NCBI RefSeq assembly: GCF_030406325.1
Contig: NZ_JAUEQY010000012.1
Span: 62,001-126,000 of the forward strand
Reading direction: 5' to 3'
DNA length: 64,000 bases
Source of the DNA: Actinomadura sp. DC4
GTDB lineage: Bacteria > Actinomycetota > Actinomycetes > Streptosporangiales > Streptosporangiaceae
Position 1 is the first letter of the stretch. Each line of letters starts with the position of its first letter. A model generated the notes under the pieces. That model did no database searches, was not told where the DNA came from, and saw only the letters and a list, made by a program, of their open reading frames with translations. A program made the position numbers and the translations under genes. Shown here one piece after another: positions 35,291 through 43,609 of the stretch.

Positions 35291-35861
35291 ACGCCCACCG
35301 GCAGATGGACTTGTACCAGCTTCCGGCCGCGCTCTTCGTCCAGCCGTCGTGGCACCGCCAGGTCACCGAGGTCGCGCAGTTGCCGCAGGGATTCGCGTAG
35401 TGCCAGATCCAGCCGTCGTACTTGCTCCCGTAGCACTCGTTCGGCCGCAGCTTGTACTGGCCCGGGTTCGAGACACCGGACTTGTGGTAGCCCTTGTACG
35501 TCCCGCTCGTCCGGCAGGCGGTGGACACGACCGTGCTGGGCCCGCAGCCGGGGGAGCAGTTGTGATCCGAGGCGTACGACGGGCACGTGGGGTAGATGTC
35601 GTAGTAGCCCGGCGTCAGCCCCTTCGTGTAGGGACCCGGAGTCCAGCCCTTGGTGCCGTACCCCGAGGCCAGGGCCTTGCGCGCCGGGGTGAAGACCCCG
35701 ATGGCGGCCAGCCCGGCCGTCGTGCCCGCGGCGACCGCGCCGCCGAGCATGGACCGGCGGCCGACGCCCACGGCGGTCGCCGCGGGGGCGCGTCGGCGCA
35801 CCCGCTCCGCGCCTTCGGGCCGGGGCCCGCGCAGTGGCGGTATCTGGTCGAGTTCGAGCAT
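35277..35861 (-). CDS. Tat-exported ten-cysteine protein
   Basis: The 194-aa protein has a long N-region and a twin-arginine-like signal, VGRRSMLGGAVAAGTTAGLAAIGVFTPARKALA (RR at 35-36, cleavage near 65). The mature part is rich in Gly, Tyr, Trp and Cys, with Cys at 93, 102, 106, 116, 143, 159, 162, 170, 187 and 193, enough for five disulfides. A CGNC motif lies at 159-162. It resembles methylamine dehydrogenase light chain in being Tat-exported and Cys-dense, but I see no convincing sequence match. ATG 35861 follows AGGAGGGG; ATG 35912, overlapping the previous stop, is the alternative. Function unknown. Confidence 0.85.
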   Translation of the reverse strand: MLELDQIPPLRGPRPEGAERVRRRAPAATAVGVGRRSMLGGAVAAGTTAGLAAIGVFTPARKALASGYGTKGWTPGPYTKGLTPGYYDIYPTCPSYASDHNCSPGCGPSTVVSTACRTSGTYKGYHKSGVSNPGQYKLRPNECYGSKYDGWIWHYANPCGNCATSVTWRCHDGWTKSAAGSWYKSICRWAYACS

Positions 35862-35908
35862 GTCCCCTCCTGGTTCCTCCGGCGGACCTGCGGTTCGCCC
35901 GTGCCCTG

Positions 35909-36424
35909 TCATCGCGCGCTGCCGAGCTCGGCGTCGTCGCGCAGCCGCCCGCCCATCTGGGCGACCAGCTCGCGCAGACCGCGTACGGAGCCGACCGGCT
36001 CGGCCGTGCGCACCCGGCCGTCCGCCCCGACGATCACCCCGTACGGCGTGGCCGGCACCTGGTAGTCGGTGAAGAGTTCCTGGCGGCCGGTCAGGACGCG
36101 CATGCCGTCGGGCGGCACGGCCTCGATCGCCGCCCCGGCGAAGACCGCCCTGGTCGCCGGGCCGCCGTCGATGCCGAGCGCCTCCTCGAAGACGTCGTGG
36201 CAGACCGGGCAGTCCTCGCTCAGGAACAGCAGGAGGGTCGCCCGGCCCGGTTCGATCCCGAGCACGTCCGGGGCGGGCGCGGGGGCGCCGGCCGGCAGCC
36301 CGAGCTCCCGCGTGCGGGGCCCCTGCGTGAGCTGGTGCACCTGGCGCACCAGCCCGGCCACGACCAGCGCGAGCAGCACGAGGGCCACCCAGGTCACCAG
36401 CAGTGCGGTGGTCTCGAAGCTCAT
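35909..36424 (-). CDS. MauD-like membrane-anchored thioredoxin
   Basis: The 171-aa protein has one N-terminal membrane helix (residues 7-27). A thioredoxin fold follows, with active site EDCPVCHDVF (CPVC at 72-75), a cis-Pro region VPATPYGVIVGADGRV and a closing helix. This matches MauD, which assists disulfide formation in the methylamine dehydrogenase light chain. The thiol site should face outside. Its ATG overlaps the stop of the MauE-like gene (TGATG), and the Cys-rich gene comes next, so it likely oxidises or isomerises that product. Confidence 0.88.
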   Translation of the reverse strand: MSFETTALLVTWVALVLLALVVAGLVRQVHQLTQGPRTRELGLPAGAPAPAPDVLGIEPGRATLLLFLSEDCPVCHDVFEEALGIDGGPATRAVFAGAAIEAVPPDGMRVLTGRQELFTDYQVPATPYGVIVGADGRVRTAEPVGSVRGLRELVAQMGGRLRDDAELGSAR

Positions 36425-36966
36425 CAGGCGGGCCGCCTTTCAGGGTCGAACATGGCCTGCGGCAGCAGCGAGAGCAGCACCGCGAACACGACGGAGGACA
36501 GGAGGAGGACGGCGACGTGCGTGCCGTGGGAGCCCGTCGCGGGCCCCGACCCGGCGGCCGCGGCCACCGAGGCCAGCGCGAGCGCGGTGGCGCGTCCGGG
36601 CACCCAGCCGGTCATCGGCGCGTCGCCGCCCGGCCCGGTCGCGCATCCGCACGGCACGCTCGGCCGGGTGCGCAGGACGTACAGGGCGTACGCCGCGTAC
36701 AGCGCGAGCAGGACCGCGGCGCCGCTCGCCGCGAGGGTGAGAAGGTGCGCGCGCCCGGCGACCAGCGCGTAGCCGGTACCCGCCCCGAGCACCCCTTCGA
36801 GCACCGCGGCGGCGACCGCGACCGCCCACCGCAGCGGACCCGGCACGACACGGTGGGCGGCCAGTGCGGCCGGCAGCGTACGCGGGGCGCGCAGGTGCCC
36901 GGCGAACGCCGCGAGGAGGACGAGTGCGACGGTTCCCGCGCAGACGCCCGTGAGCAGCTCCGCCAT
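36424..36966 (-). CDS. MauE/DoxX-like redox membrane protein
   Basis: The 180-aa protein has four membrane helices (about residues 6-25, 46-65, 73-97 and 145-170). It carries a CGC motif in the loop (SVPCGCATGPGGD), characteristic of MauE-type proteins that pass redox equivalents across the membrane. It starts one base inside the stop of the 231-aa gene and its stop overlaps the MauD-like start. MauE and MauD work together in methylamine utilisation; here no mau catalytic subunit is adjacent. Confidence 0.88.
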   Translation of the reverse strand: MAELLTGVCAGTVALVLLAAFAGHLRAPRTLPAALAAHRVVPGPLRWAVAVAAAVLEGVLGAGTGYALVAGRAHLLTLAASGAAVLLALYAAYALYVLRTRPSVPCGCATGPGGDAPMTGWVPGRATALALASVAAAAGSGPATGSHGTHVAVLLLSSVVFAVLLSLLPQAMFDPERRPA

Positions 36967-37661
36967 CAGGAGACGGTCTCGACCTTGAGCGCGCCGAGGC
37001 GCGACGCCACCTTGGGGGCCTCGCCCTCGTGCGGCAGCACGGTGACCATCGCGGTCGGGGTGGCGAGCAGGAAGTAGGTGCTGTCGTCGTCGAGTGTGTC
37101 GCGGAACAGCTCACCGTGCGGGAGACGGGCGCCGTGCCAGGAGGGCAGCCGCCGCGCGGTCGTCTTGTTCAGCGCCGTCATCTCCAGCAGGCCGATCCCG
37201 GGCACCTCCTTGGCGAGCTCGGAGGGCTCGGCGAGGCCGGCGCGCCTGGGGTTGCGCGAGGCGACGGTGAGGCCGTCGTCGTGCTCGGTCACGCCGAGGA
37301 GCTGGAAGACCCGTACGGCGTCGGCGGGCTTGGCGTTGTACATCGGGACGAACAGCGAGTACCGCTTGCCCTGCCACACGACGGCGAGCAACTGGTCCTC
37401 CAGCCCGGACCGCTTGTCGTAGTCGGTGACCCGGGTGGTCCGCAATCGCCCGTGCGGCAGGGAGAACTCGTCGTCGAACTTCCGGATGCCCAGGTCACCG
37501 GCCCAGCCGCCGGCGACGTCGTGGACTCCGGAGGTGAGCTCGTAGAGCCTGCCGTCGACCGCGTAGCGCGCCACGGAGCTGAACGGATGGGTGAGGTCGA
37601 GGTCGCCGGAGATGTGGAAGCGATACCCGTCGAGGGCTCGGTGAACAACGCTCTTGGCCAT
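36966..37661 (-). CDS. Hypothetical protein, first gene of the Cys-rich operon
   Basis: The 231-aa protein starts at ATG 37661 after GGGAGG. It has no signal peptide or membrane helix and no Cys. Sequence is mostly alternating polar and hydrophobic residues (beta-rich), with segments such as YRFHISGDLDLTHPFSSVARYAVDGRLYELTSG and YSLFVPMYNAKPADAVRVF. I do not recognise a family. It heads the operon, coupled to MauE by a TGATG overlap, so it is probably a dedicated cytosolic partner of the system. Confidence 0.75.
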   Translation of the reverse strand: MAKSVVHRALDGYRFHISGDLDLTHPFSSVARYAVDGRLYELTSGVHDVAGGWAGDLGIRKFDDEFSLPHGRLRTTRVTDYDKRSGLEDQLLAVVWQGKRYSLFVPMYNAKPADAVRVFQLLGVTEHDDGLTVASRNPRRAGLAEPSELAKEVPGIGLLEMTALNKTTARRLPSWHGARLPHGELFRDTLDDDSTYFLLATPTAMVTVLPHEGEAPKVASRLGALKVETVS

Positions 37662-37900
37662 GAAGTGTGCCTCCCGTTTACGGCCGCCCGAGAAAAGCAT
37701 CGATCGGGCATATGTCCGTATACACCTCTGCTCCCCAAGCGTGTGACCTGCGAATCGTCGTTGCCCGTATGTGGCCAACTCCGCAGCGAGGACAACATCC
37801 AGGGCCACCGGGGCGTCGTGCCATGAGATGGAAGGCGTGACACGATGGGCGACCGGATGAACACAGGACGTCGGGACGGGCCGGAGGACGGAGGCGACAC

Positions 37901-39061
37901 GTGACCGAAAAGGACCCGCGAGTGCCCGCGGCACTTGCCGGCGCGGCGGCGTGGTGCTGGCGGCTGATCGTTATCGGCATCGTCCTCTACGCGTTCGCCC
38001 ACATCATCGACAAGTTGCGCCTGGTCGTGCTCCCGTGCGCGGTCGCCCTCCTGCTGTGCGCCCTGCTCCATCCGGTCACCGAGCGGCTGCGCCGGTGGAT
38101 GCCCTCGCTCGCCGCCACCTGGCTGACCCTCCTCCTGGCGCTCGGGGTGCTCGGCGGCGTCGGCACCTTCGTCGGCATCCAGGCCAACGACCAGTTCCCC
38201 TTCCTCGTCGACCGGATCCAGTACACCGTCAAGCAGGCGCAGAACTGGCTGGTCACCGGGCCGTTCCACCTGAAGAACTCCCAGCTCCAGTCGGTCGCGG
38301 ACGAGCTCCTCAAGCAGCTGGAGCAGCAGCGCGGCAAGGTGGTCGGCACGGTCTTCACCGGCGCCACCGTCGCGGGCGAGGTGATCGCCTCGATCGTCTT
38401 CCTGTTCTTCGTGACGTTCTTCCTGCTCAAGGACGGGCGCGGGATCTGGAACTGGCTCATCAGCGGCCTCGGCCCCTACCGCGACCGCTTCGACCGAGCC
38501 GGGCGGGCCTCGTGGGAGACGCTGTCCCAGTACGTCCACGGCACGGTGATCGTGGCGGCCATCCACGCGGTCGTCATGGCGGTCGTGCTGGCCGTGATGG
38601 GCGTGCCGCTCGTCGCACCGCTCGCCGTCATCATCTTCTTCGGCAGCTTCATCCCGATCGTCGGCATCCTCATCGCCGGGGCGATCGCCGTCCTCGTGGT
38701 GTTCAGCGTCAAGGGCGGCATCGCGGCGCTCATCTTCCTCGGCATCCTGGTGCTCGAACAGCAGCTCGAAGGGCACGTCCTGCAGCCGCTCGTGGTCGGG
38801 CGCTGGGTGCGGTTCCACCCGCTCGCGATCATCTTGGCGATCACGGTCGGCGGTGTGGTCGCCGGCATTCCGGGCGCCGCGGTCGCGGTGCCGACGGCCG
38901 CGGTCATCTACCGCGCGGTGCCGGCGCTGCGCGGCTCACCCGAGCCGACGCCCGCCGAGGCGCCGGCCAAACCGCCCTCGCTCGCCCGCGGCCGTGACGC
39001 CGAACCCTCCGAGCGCGATTCCCCGTCCGACGAGGAGCCGGAGGAGCCGCGCTCGCCGTGA
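37901..39061 (+). CDS. AI-2E family transporter
   Basis: The 386-aa protein has about eight membrane helices. The family pattern is seen in LHPVTERLRRWMPSLAATWLTLLLALG, the FVTFFLLKDG motif and the C-terminal EQQLEGHVLQPLVVGRWVRFHPL block with GVVAGIPGAAVAVPTAA. The tail is acidic and Pro-rich. Members export or transport autoinducer-2 or Na+/H+; the substrate here is unknown. GTG 37901 follows GGAGG. Confidence 0.92.
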   Translation: MTEKDPRVPAALAGAAAWCWRLIVIGIVLYAFAHIIDKLRLVVLPCAVALLLCALLHPVTERLRRWMPSLAATWLTLLLALGVLGGVGTFVGIQANDQFPFLVDRIQYTVKQAQNWLVTGPFHLKNSQLQSVADELLKQLEQQRGKVVGTVFTGATVAGEVIASIVFLFFVTFFLLKDGRGIWNWLISGLGPYRDRFDRAGRASWETLSQYVHGTVIVAAIHAVVMAVVLAVMGVPLVAPLAVIIFFGSFIPIVGILIAGAIAVLVVFSVKGGIAALIFLGILVLEQQLEGHVLQPLVVGRWVRFHPLAIILAITVGGVVAGIPGAAVAVPTAAVIYRAVPALRGSPEPTPAEAPAKPPSLARGRDAEPSERDSPSDEEPEEPRSP

Positions 39062-39162
39062 GCGCGATGTGGCTCCAGGCCCAGGTCACCGGAGAATGGT
39101 CCGGCAGGCGATAGTGTCGCGCCAGGTGACGTGCCAGTGCCCATGAACGAAGAGGTGAACCC

Positions 39163-39666
39163 GTGACAGTGGACGTACTCATCCGGCGGCTCGATCCGGA
39201 CCTGCCGGCGCCGGTGTACGCGCACCCCGGCGACGCGGGCGCCGACCTCGTCGCCGGCGAGGACGTGGAGCTGGCACCGGGCGAGCGCGTGGTGGTGCCG
39301 ACCGGCATCGCGATCGCGATGCCCGACGGCTACGCGGCCTTCGTGCATCCGCGGTCCGGACTGGCGGCTAGATTGGGAGTGACGATCGTCAACGCCCCGG
39401 GCACGGTCGACGCGGGCTACCGGGGAGAGATCAAGGTCACCCTGCTGAACACCGACATCCGCAACACCGTGCGTCTCCAGCGCGGCGACCGCATCGCACA
39501 GCTGGTCATCCAGCGTGTGGAGCGGGCGGTCTTCCATGAGGTCGAGACCCTGCCCGGCTCGGCCCGCGGAGACGGCGGGTTCGGTTCCACCGGCGGGTAC
39601 ACGGGGAACGTCCAAGCAGGTCGCGTCGCAGGCGCGTCCGCCCAGCACAGGAGTGAAGGAGCGTGA
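39163..39666 (+). CDS. dut: dUTP diphosphatase
   Basis: The 167-aa trimeric dUTPase hydrolyses dUTP to dUMP. The five family motifs are present: [63 protein letters not shown] and GFGSTGGY. It starts at GTG 39163 after GAGGTGAA. Only 3 bp separate it from the DUF3710 gene. Confidence 0.96.
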   Translation: MTVDVLIRRLDPDLPAPVYAHPGDAGADLVAGEDVELAPGERVVVPTGIAIAMPDGYAAFVHPRSGLAARLGVTIVNAPGTVDAGYRGEIKVTLLNTDIRNTVRLQRGDRIAQLVIQRVERAVFHEVETLPGSARGDGGFGSTGGYTGNVQAGRVAGASAQHRSEGA

Positions 39667-39669
39667 GTC

Positions 39670-40473
39670 GTGTTTCGACGCCGTCGTCGGGACGATGAGC
39701 CCGAGAACGACCTCGAGCCGACCGACGAGGAGACCGTCGCGGACGAGGAGATCGACAGTGACGAGCCCGCGGTAGTGACGCACGGCGGCCCGTGGGACTC
39801 CGAGGCCGAGTCCGTACCCGAGATGGAACGGGTCGACTTCGGCGCGATCCAGGTGCCGATCGGCGAGGGTATCGAGATCCAGGTGAACGTCGAGGCCGTC
39901 GAGCAGGACGCCGAGGGCAACCCCGTCGGGGGCCGCATCGTCGCGATCACGATCGTGCACGGTGAGAGCGGCCTTCAGGTGCAGCCCTTCGCGGCGCCGA
40001 AGAAGAACGGCATCTGGGACGAGGTCCGCAAGGAGACCGCCGACGAGATCAAGCAGGCCGAAGGGGAGACCCAGGAGGCCGAGGGTCCGTTCGGCACCGA
40101 GCTGCACGGCATGGTCCCGGTGGCCATCCCCGAGGAGATGCGCGACCAGGTTCCCGCCGACATCGCCGAGCAGGGCTTCGGCTGGCAGCCGGTCCGCTTC
40201 ATCGGCGTCGACGGCCCGCGCTGGTTCCTGCGGGGCGTGCTCAGCGGCGCCGCTCTGGAGGACTCGGAGCAGGCCGCCGTCATGGAGCAGGTCTTCCAGC
40301 AGATCGTCGTCGCGCGCGGCGACGCGCCGATGCCGCCGCGGGAGCTCCTCGAGCTGACCCTGCCCGCCGAGGCCCAGCAGGCCATGGCGGCCGAGGCCGA
40401 GGGCGAGGAAGGCGAGGACCGCCCTCCGCTGAACCCTTTTGAGCGCGGCCCGGAGATCACCGAGGTCCGCTGA
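39670..40473 (+). CDS. DUF3710 family protein
   Basis: The 267-aa protein starts at GTG 39670 (basic FRRRRRDDEPENDLEP, then an acidic stretch). The conserved centre has DFGAIQVPIGEGIEIQVNVE, GESGLQVQPFAAPKKNGIWDEVRKE and WQPVRFIGVDGPRWFLRGV. It is an actinobacterial family found next to dut; function unknown. In many actinobacteria an OB-fold protein and DUF3159 follow; here they lie 22 kb away. Confidence 0.93.
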   Translation: MFRRRRRDDEPENDLEPTDEETVADEEIDSDEPAVVTHGGPWDSEAESVPEMERVDFGAIQVPIGEGIEIQVNVEAVEQDAEGNPVGGRIVAITIVHGESGLQVQPFAAPKKNGIWDEVRKETADEIKQAEGETQEAEGPFGTELHGMVPVAIPEEMRDQVPADIAEQGFGWQPVRFIGVDGPRWFLRGVLSGAALEDSEQAAVMEQVFQQIVVARGDAPMPPRELLELTLPAEAQQAMAAEAEGEEGEDRPPLNPFERGPEITEVR

Positions 40474-40482
40474 GCCTGGTTC

Positions 40483-40521
40483 GGAGCCCGCCGCCGCTGA
40501 GTGTCGCCGGCGGCGGGCTCC
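40483..40521. terminator. Strong bidirectional hairpin terminator
   Basis: A 14-bp perfect stem (GGAGCCCGCCGCCG with its complement, 11-nt loop) lies between the convergent DUF3710 and YeiH genes. Confidence 0.85.
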
Positions 40522-40530
40522 GCGTTCTCG

Positions 40531-41604
40531 TCAGCGGGTGAGCAGCACGCCCGCGTAGGAGATCCCGGCGATCAGGACCCACGACGTGAGGCCGAGGAGC
40601 AGGGCGCGGTGGCCGGTGCGGACCAGCACCCGCAGCCGTACGGCGCTGCCCAGGCCGAAGAGCGCGGCGGCGAACAGCAGGTCCTTCGCGGTGCCCGCCC
40701 CATCCAGCACGCCCTGCGGCAGCGCCCCGGTCGAGCGGATCACCACCATGGCCAGGAAGGTGACCAGGAACACCGGCAGCACCGGCGGCCGCCGCGCCGA
40801 CGTCCCGGTCCGCCGTACGCGCAGCGCGGTCACCGCGGTGACCGGGGCCAGCATGGCGACCCGGACGAGCTTGACCGCGATCGCCGGGACGAGCGCCGCC
40901 GGGCCGACGACCGTGGCGGTGGCGACGACCTGCCCGACGTCGTGCACGCTCGCGCCCACCCACCGGCCGGTGTCGTACGGGGACAGGCCGAGCAGGTGAC
41001 CGGCGGCGGGCATCACCGCGATCGCGAGGGTGCCGCAGAGGGTGACCAGGGCGACCGCGGTCGCGGCGTCGCGCTCGTGGTCGGCGGCGTCCTCACCGGA
41101 GCCGAGGACGCCGTCGACCGCGGCGACGGCCGACGCGCCGCAGATCGCGAACCCGGAGGCGACCAGCAGCGACATCCGCGGCGGCAGCCCCATCCGGCGG
41201 CCCAGCCAGCGGGTGCCGAGCAGCGTCGCGAGCAGCACGAACACGGTCATGACGATGGTCTGCCAGCCCAGCCCGGCGATGTCGCGCAGCGCGACCTGCA
41301 GGCCGAGCAGCACGACGCCCGCCCGCATCAGCGTGGTGGCCGCGTAGCGCGAGCCCGCCCGCGTGGACTCCGGCAGGACGCCGGTGTTGACCGCGACGAC
41401 GCCCAGGAGCAGGGCGGCCGTGAGCATCGGGACCGCGCCGGCCAGGCGGTGCACGCCCCAGGCGACGATCACCGCGGCCGCGCACACCGCCAGCCCCGGC
41501 CCGAGCTCGCGCGCCCGGCGGAACCGGGCCGTCCGGCGGCCCGTACGGACCGCGACGGTCCGCGGCCGGGGGAGCGCGTGCGGCCGGGTGGTCGAGGTGG
41601 TCAT
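40531..41604 (-). CDS. YeiH family putative sulfate exporter
   Basis: The 357-aa protein has about ten membrane helices. Family features include VLLGLQVALRDIAGLGWQTI, ASGFAICGASAVAAVDGV, SVHDVGQVVATATVVG and LFGLGSAVRLRVLVRTGH. The UPF0324/YeiH family is annotated as putative sulfate exporter without firm proof. ATG 41604 follows GGAG; ATG 41616 is an alternative. It is divergent from a LysR gene, a common arrangement. Confidence 0.9.
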   Translation of the reverse strand: MTTSTTRPHALPRPRTVAVRTGRRTARFRRARELGPGLAVCAAAVIVAWGVHRLAGAVPMLTAALLLGVVAVNTGVLPESTRAGSRYAATTLMRAGVVLLGLQVALRDIAGLGWQTIVMTVFVLLATLLGTRWLGRRMGLPPRMSLLVASGFAICGASAVAAVDGVLGSGEDAADHERDAATAVALVTLCGTLAIAVMPAAGHLLGLSPYDTGRWVGASVHDVGQVVATATVVGPAALVPAIAVKLVRVAMLAPVTAVTALRVRRTGTSARRPPVLPVFLVTFLAMVVIRSTGALPQGVLDGAGTAKDLLFAAALFGLGSAVRLRVLVRTGHRALLLGLTSWVLIAGISYAGVLLTR

Positions 41605-41660
41605 GATCTCCAGCATCAGGCCCGTCCGGAGCCCGGACTAGCAGGTGTTCCACTGGGAGG

Positions 41661-41679
41661 TCATAGGGTCGCCCTATGA
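41661..41679. promoter_or_regulatory. 19-bp palindrome over the LysR start codon
   Basis: TCATAGGG and CCCTATGA flank 3 bases. The right arm contains the LysR ATG (41676). It is a candidate autorepression site that could also act on yeiH transcription. Confidence 0.55.
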
Positions 41680-42566
41680 CTCAACGTCTGCCGGACCTGG
41701 AGGCGCTCGAACTCCTCGTCGCGGTCGCCGAGACCGGCAGCCTCGGCCAGGCGGCGGCGCGCCAGGGCATCAGCCAGCCGTCGGCGAGCGCCCGGATGGG
41801 CACGCTGGAGCGGCGGCTGGGCGTGAAGCTGCTCCTGCGCTCGCCCAGCGGCTCGCGGCTCACCTCCGCCGGGCTCGTCGTGACCGACTGGTCCAGGACC
41901 GTGCTCGAACAGGCGTACGCGCTGGTCGAAGGGGCCGCCGCGCTCCGCGCCCGCCAGCACGGCCGGCTGCGCGTGACGGCGAGCCTGACCATCGCCGAGC
42001 ACCTCATGCCCGGCTGGCTCGTCACGCTGCGGGAGGTCGACCCGGGTGTGCACGTCGAGCTGAACGTCGCCAACAGCGCGCACGTGATCGAGCGCCTGCG
42101 CGGGGGCGAGGCCGACCTCGGCTTCATCGAGGGCCGGGGCGCGCCGCGCGACCTGCACAGCCGCGCCGTCGCACGGGACCGTCTCGTCGTCGTGGTCGCG
42201 CCGTCCCATCCGTGGTCCCGCAAGCGCCGCGCGCTGCGCCCGGTCGAACTGGCGGCGACGCCGCTGCTGCTGCGCGAGGCGGGGTCGGGCACCCGTGAGA
42301 CGTTGGAGGCGGCGCTCATGCCGTACGGGGGAGTGGCCGAGCCCGCCCTCGAACTCGGCGCGACCGCGCCGCTGCGCTTGGCGGCGATCTCGGGGACCGC
42401 CCCGGCCGTGCTGAGCGCCCTGGCCGTGGCGGACGAGATCGCGGCGGGCCGCCTGGTGGAGGTCCCGTCCGAACTTCCCCTCGACCGCGTCCTGCGCGCG
42501 GTCTGGCCCCGCGGCCGTGAACTCCCCGACGCGGCCCTCCATCTCCTCCGCGTCACCCGCGGCTGA
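41676..42566 (+). CDS. LysR family transcriptional regulator
   Basis: The 296-aa protein has an N-terminal winged helix (LEALELLVAVAETGSLGQAAARQGISQPSASARMGTLERRLGVKLLLRSPSGSRLTSAG) and a periplasmic-binding-like sensor domain (RLRVTASLTIAEHLMPGWL, DLGFIEG). It probably controls the divergent YeiH gene, as in CysB- or YeiE-like pairs. The inducer is unknown. Confidence 0.93.
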   Translation: MTQRLPDLEALELLVAVAETGSLGQAAARQGISQPSASARMGTLERRLGVKLLLRSPSGSRLTSAGLVVTDWSRTVLEQAYALVEGAAALRARQHGRLRVTASLTIAEHLMPGWLVTLREVDPGVHVELNVANSAHVIERLRGGEADLGFIEGRGAPRDLHSRAVARDRLVVVVAPSHPWSRKRRALRPVELAATPLLLREAGSGTRETLEAALMPYGGVAEPALELGATAPLRLAAISGTAPAVLSALAVADEIAAGRLVEVPSELPLDRVLRAVWPRGRELPDAALHLLRVTRG

Positions 42567-42582
42567 CTCTCCAAGCAAAAAC

Positions 42583-42596
42583 TACACTAATGTAGA
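42583..42596. promoter_or_regulatory. BlaI-type operator 1
   Basis: CTACA-CTAA-TGTAG in an A/T-rich setting matches the TACA/TGTA palindromes bound by BlaI/MecI regulators. It lies 43 bp upstream of the PAP2-blaI-M56 gene set. Confidence 0.6.
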
Positions 42597-42638
42597 TTTT
42601 TGTTCCTGGCATAGGACCGGGCGTCTTGAGAGGTCTAT

Positions 42639-43328
42639 GTGGGTTTCGACGACGCCGTCTATCGCGACATGGTCGCGCTGGCACGGCACACGACCTGGCT
42701 CAACGGAGCCGCGAGCGGGTGGAGCGACTACGGGCTGGTGCTCTTCCTCGTGCTCGCGGCGGCCGGGCTGTGGCGGACCAGGTCGCTGCCGCGGGCACTG
42801 TGGGTACCGGCCGCGATGGCGGTGGCGGCCGTGCTCGGCACCCTGCTCAAGCTCGCGGTCGGCGAGCGGCGTCCGTGCCGGACGCTGCCGGCCGGCCACC
42901 TCGTGGCGGCCTGCCCGCCGCTCGGGGACTACGCGTTCCCCAGCAACCACGCGGTGCTCGCCGGCGCCGGTGCCGCGGCGGTGTGGGCCCTCGACCGGCG
43001 CCTCGGCGTCGTCGCGGCGGTGAACGCGCTGGTGATCGCGGTGGCGCGGGTCTACATCGGCGTGCACTATCCGCACGACGTGGCGGCGGGCCTGCTGTGC
43101 GGCGCCCTCGTCGCCTGGCCGGGCGGGCGGCCCGGCCGGTGGGTGCTGGGCCACGCCCTGTCCCGCCTGGGCGGCTCCCCGTCCGGCGATCCGGCGGGCG
43201 GATCGTGGCACACTGAGGATCGGTCATCGGGAACGTGGAGGTCGGCATGGCTGAGGGCGGGCGACGGGCCGCGGGTGCGCTCGAAGCCGAGGTCATGGCG
43301 GTCCTCCAGGGGGCCGGGCGTCCACTGA
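42639..43328 (+). CDS. PAP2 family phosphatase
   Basis: The 229-aa membrane protein has the three PAP2 phosphatase motifs: KLAVGERRP, FPSNHAVLAG and RVYIGVHYPHDVAAG, with five or six helices. It may dephosphorylate undecaprenyl pyrophosphate or another lipid phosphate. It starts at GTG 42639. Its C-terminal 38 residues (from about WHTEDRSSG) look non-family-like and overlap the blaI gene by 82 bp, which suggests a frameshift moved the original stop. Confidence 0.85.
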   Translation: MGFDDAVYRDMVALARHTTWLNGAASGWSDYGLVLFLVLAAAGLWRTRSLPRALWVPAAMAVAAVLGTLLKLAVGERRPCRTLPAGHLVAACPPLGDYAFPSNHAVLAGAGAAAVWALDRRLGVVAAVNALVIAVARVYIGVHYPHDVAAGLLCGALVAWPGGRPGRWVLGHALSRLGGSPSGDPAGGSWHTEDRSSGTWRSAWLRAGDGPRVRSKPRSWRSSRGPGVH

Positions 43329-43606
43329 ACGCCTCCGAGGTCCAGTCCCTGCTGACCAGCGACCTCGCGTACACCACCGTGGTGACGATCCTTTCGCGCA
43401 TGTACGGCAAGAGCGTGTTGACGCGCGTCAAGGAGGGCCGGGCCTACTCCTACGCGCCGGTGAGTGACGAGCCGGGCCTGGTGGCCCGCCGCATGCACCG
43501 GACCATGGCGGGGGAGGCCGACCGCGAAGCGGTCCTCGCCCGCTTCGTCGACTCCCTGTCCGACCAGGACGAACGTCTGCTGCGCGAGCTCCTGGACGGC
43601 CGCTGA
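43247..43606 (+). CDS. BlaI/MecI/CopY family repressor
   Basis: The 119-aa protein has the BlaI winged helix (LEAEVMAVLQGAGRPLNASEVQSLLTSDLAYTTVVTILSRMYGKSVLTRVKEGRAYSYAPV) and a C-terminal dimerisation helix. It starts at ATG 43247 after GGAGG. It is followed by an M56 protease, its classical partner. Two operator-like palindromes flank the regulon. The signal is unknown; cell-wall stress is plausible. Confidence 0.93.
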   Translation: MAEGGRRAAGALEAEVMAVLQGAGRPLNASEVQSLLTSDLAYTTVVTILSRMYGKSVLTRVKEGRAYSYAPVSDEPGLVARRMHRTMAGEADREAVLARFVDSLSDQDERLLRELLDGR

Positions 43607-43609
43607 GCG

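Noticed and set aside
35277-35861. Calling the Cys-rich protein a methylamine dehydrogenase light chain
   Set aside because: Tat-like signal and many Cys fit, but the Cys spacing and flanking residues do not match what I recall of the family, and no heavy chain is present.
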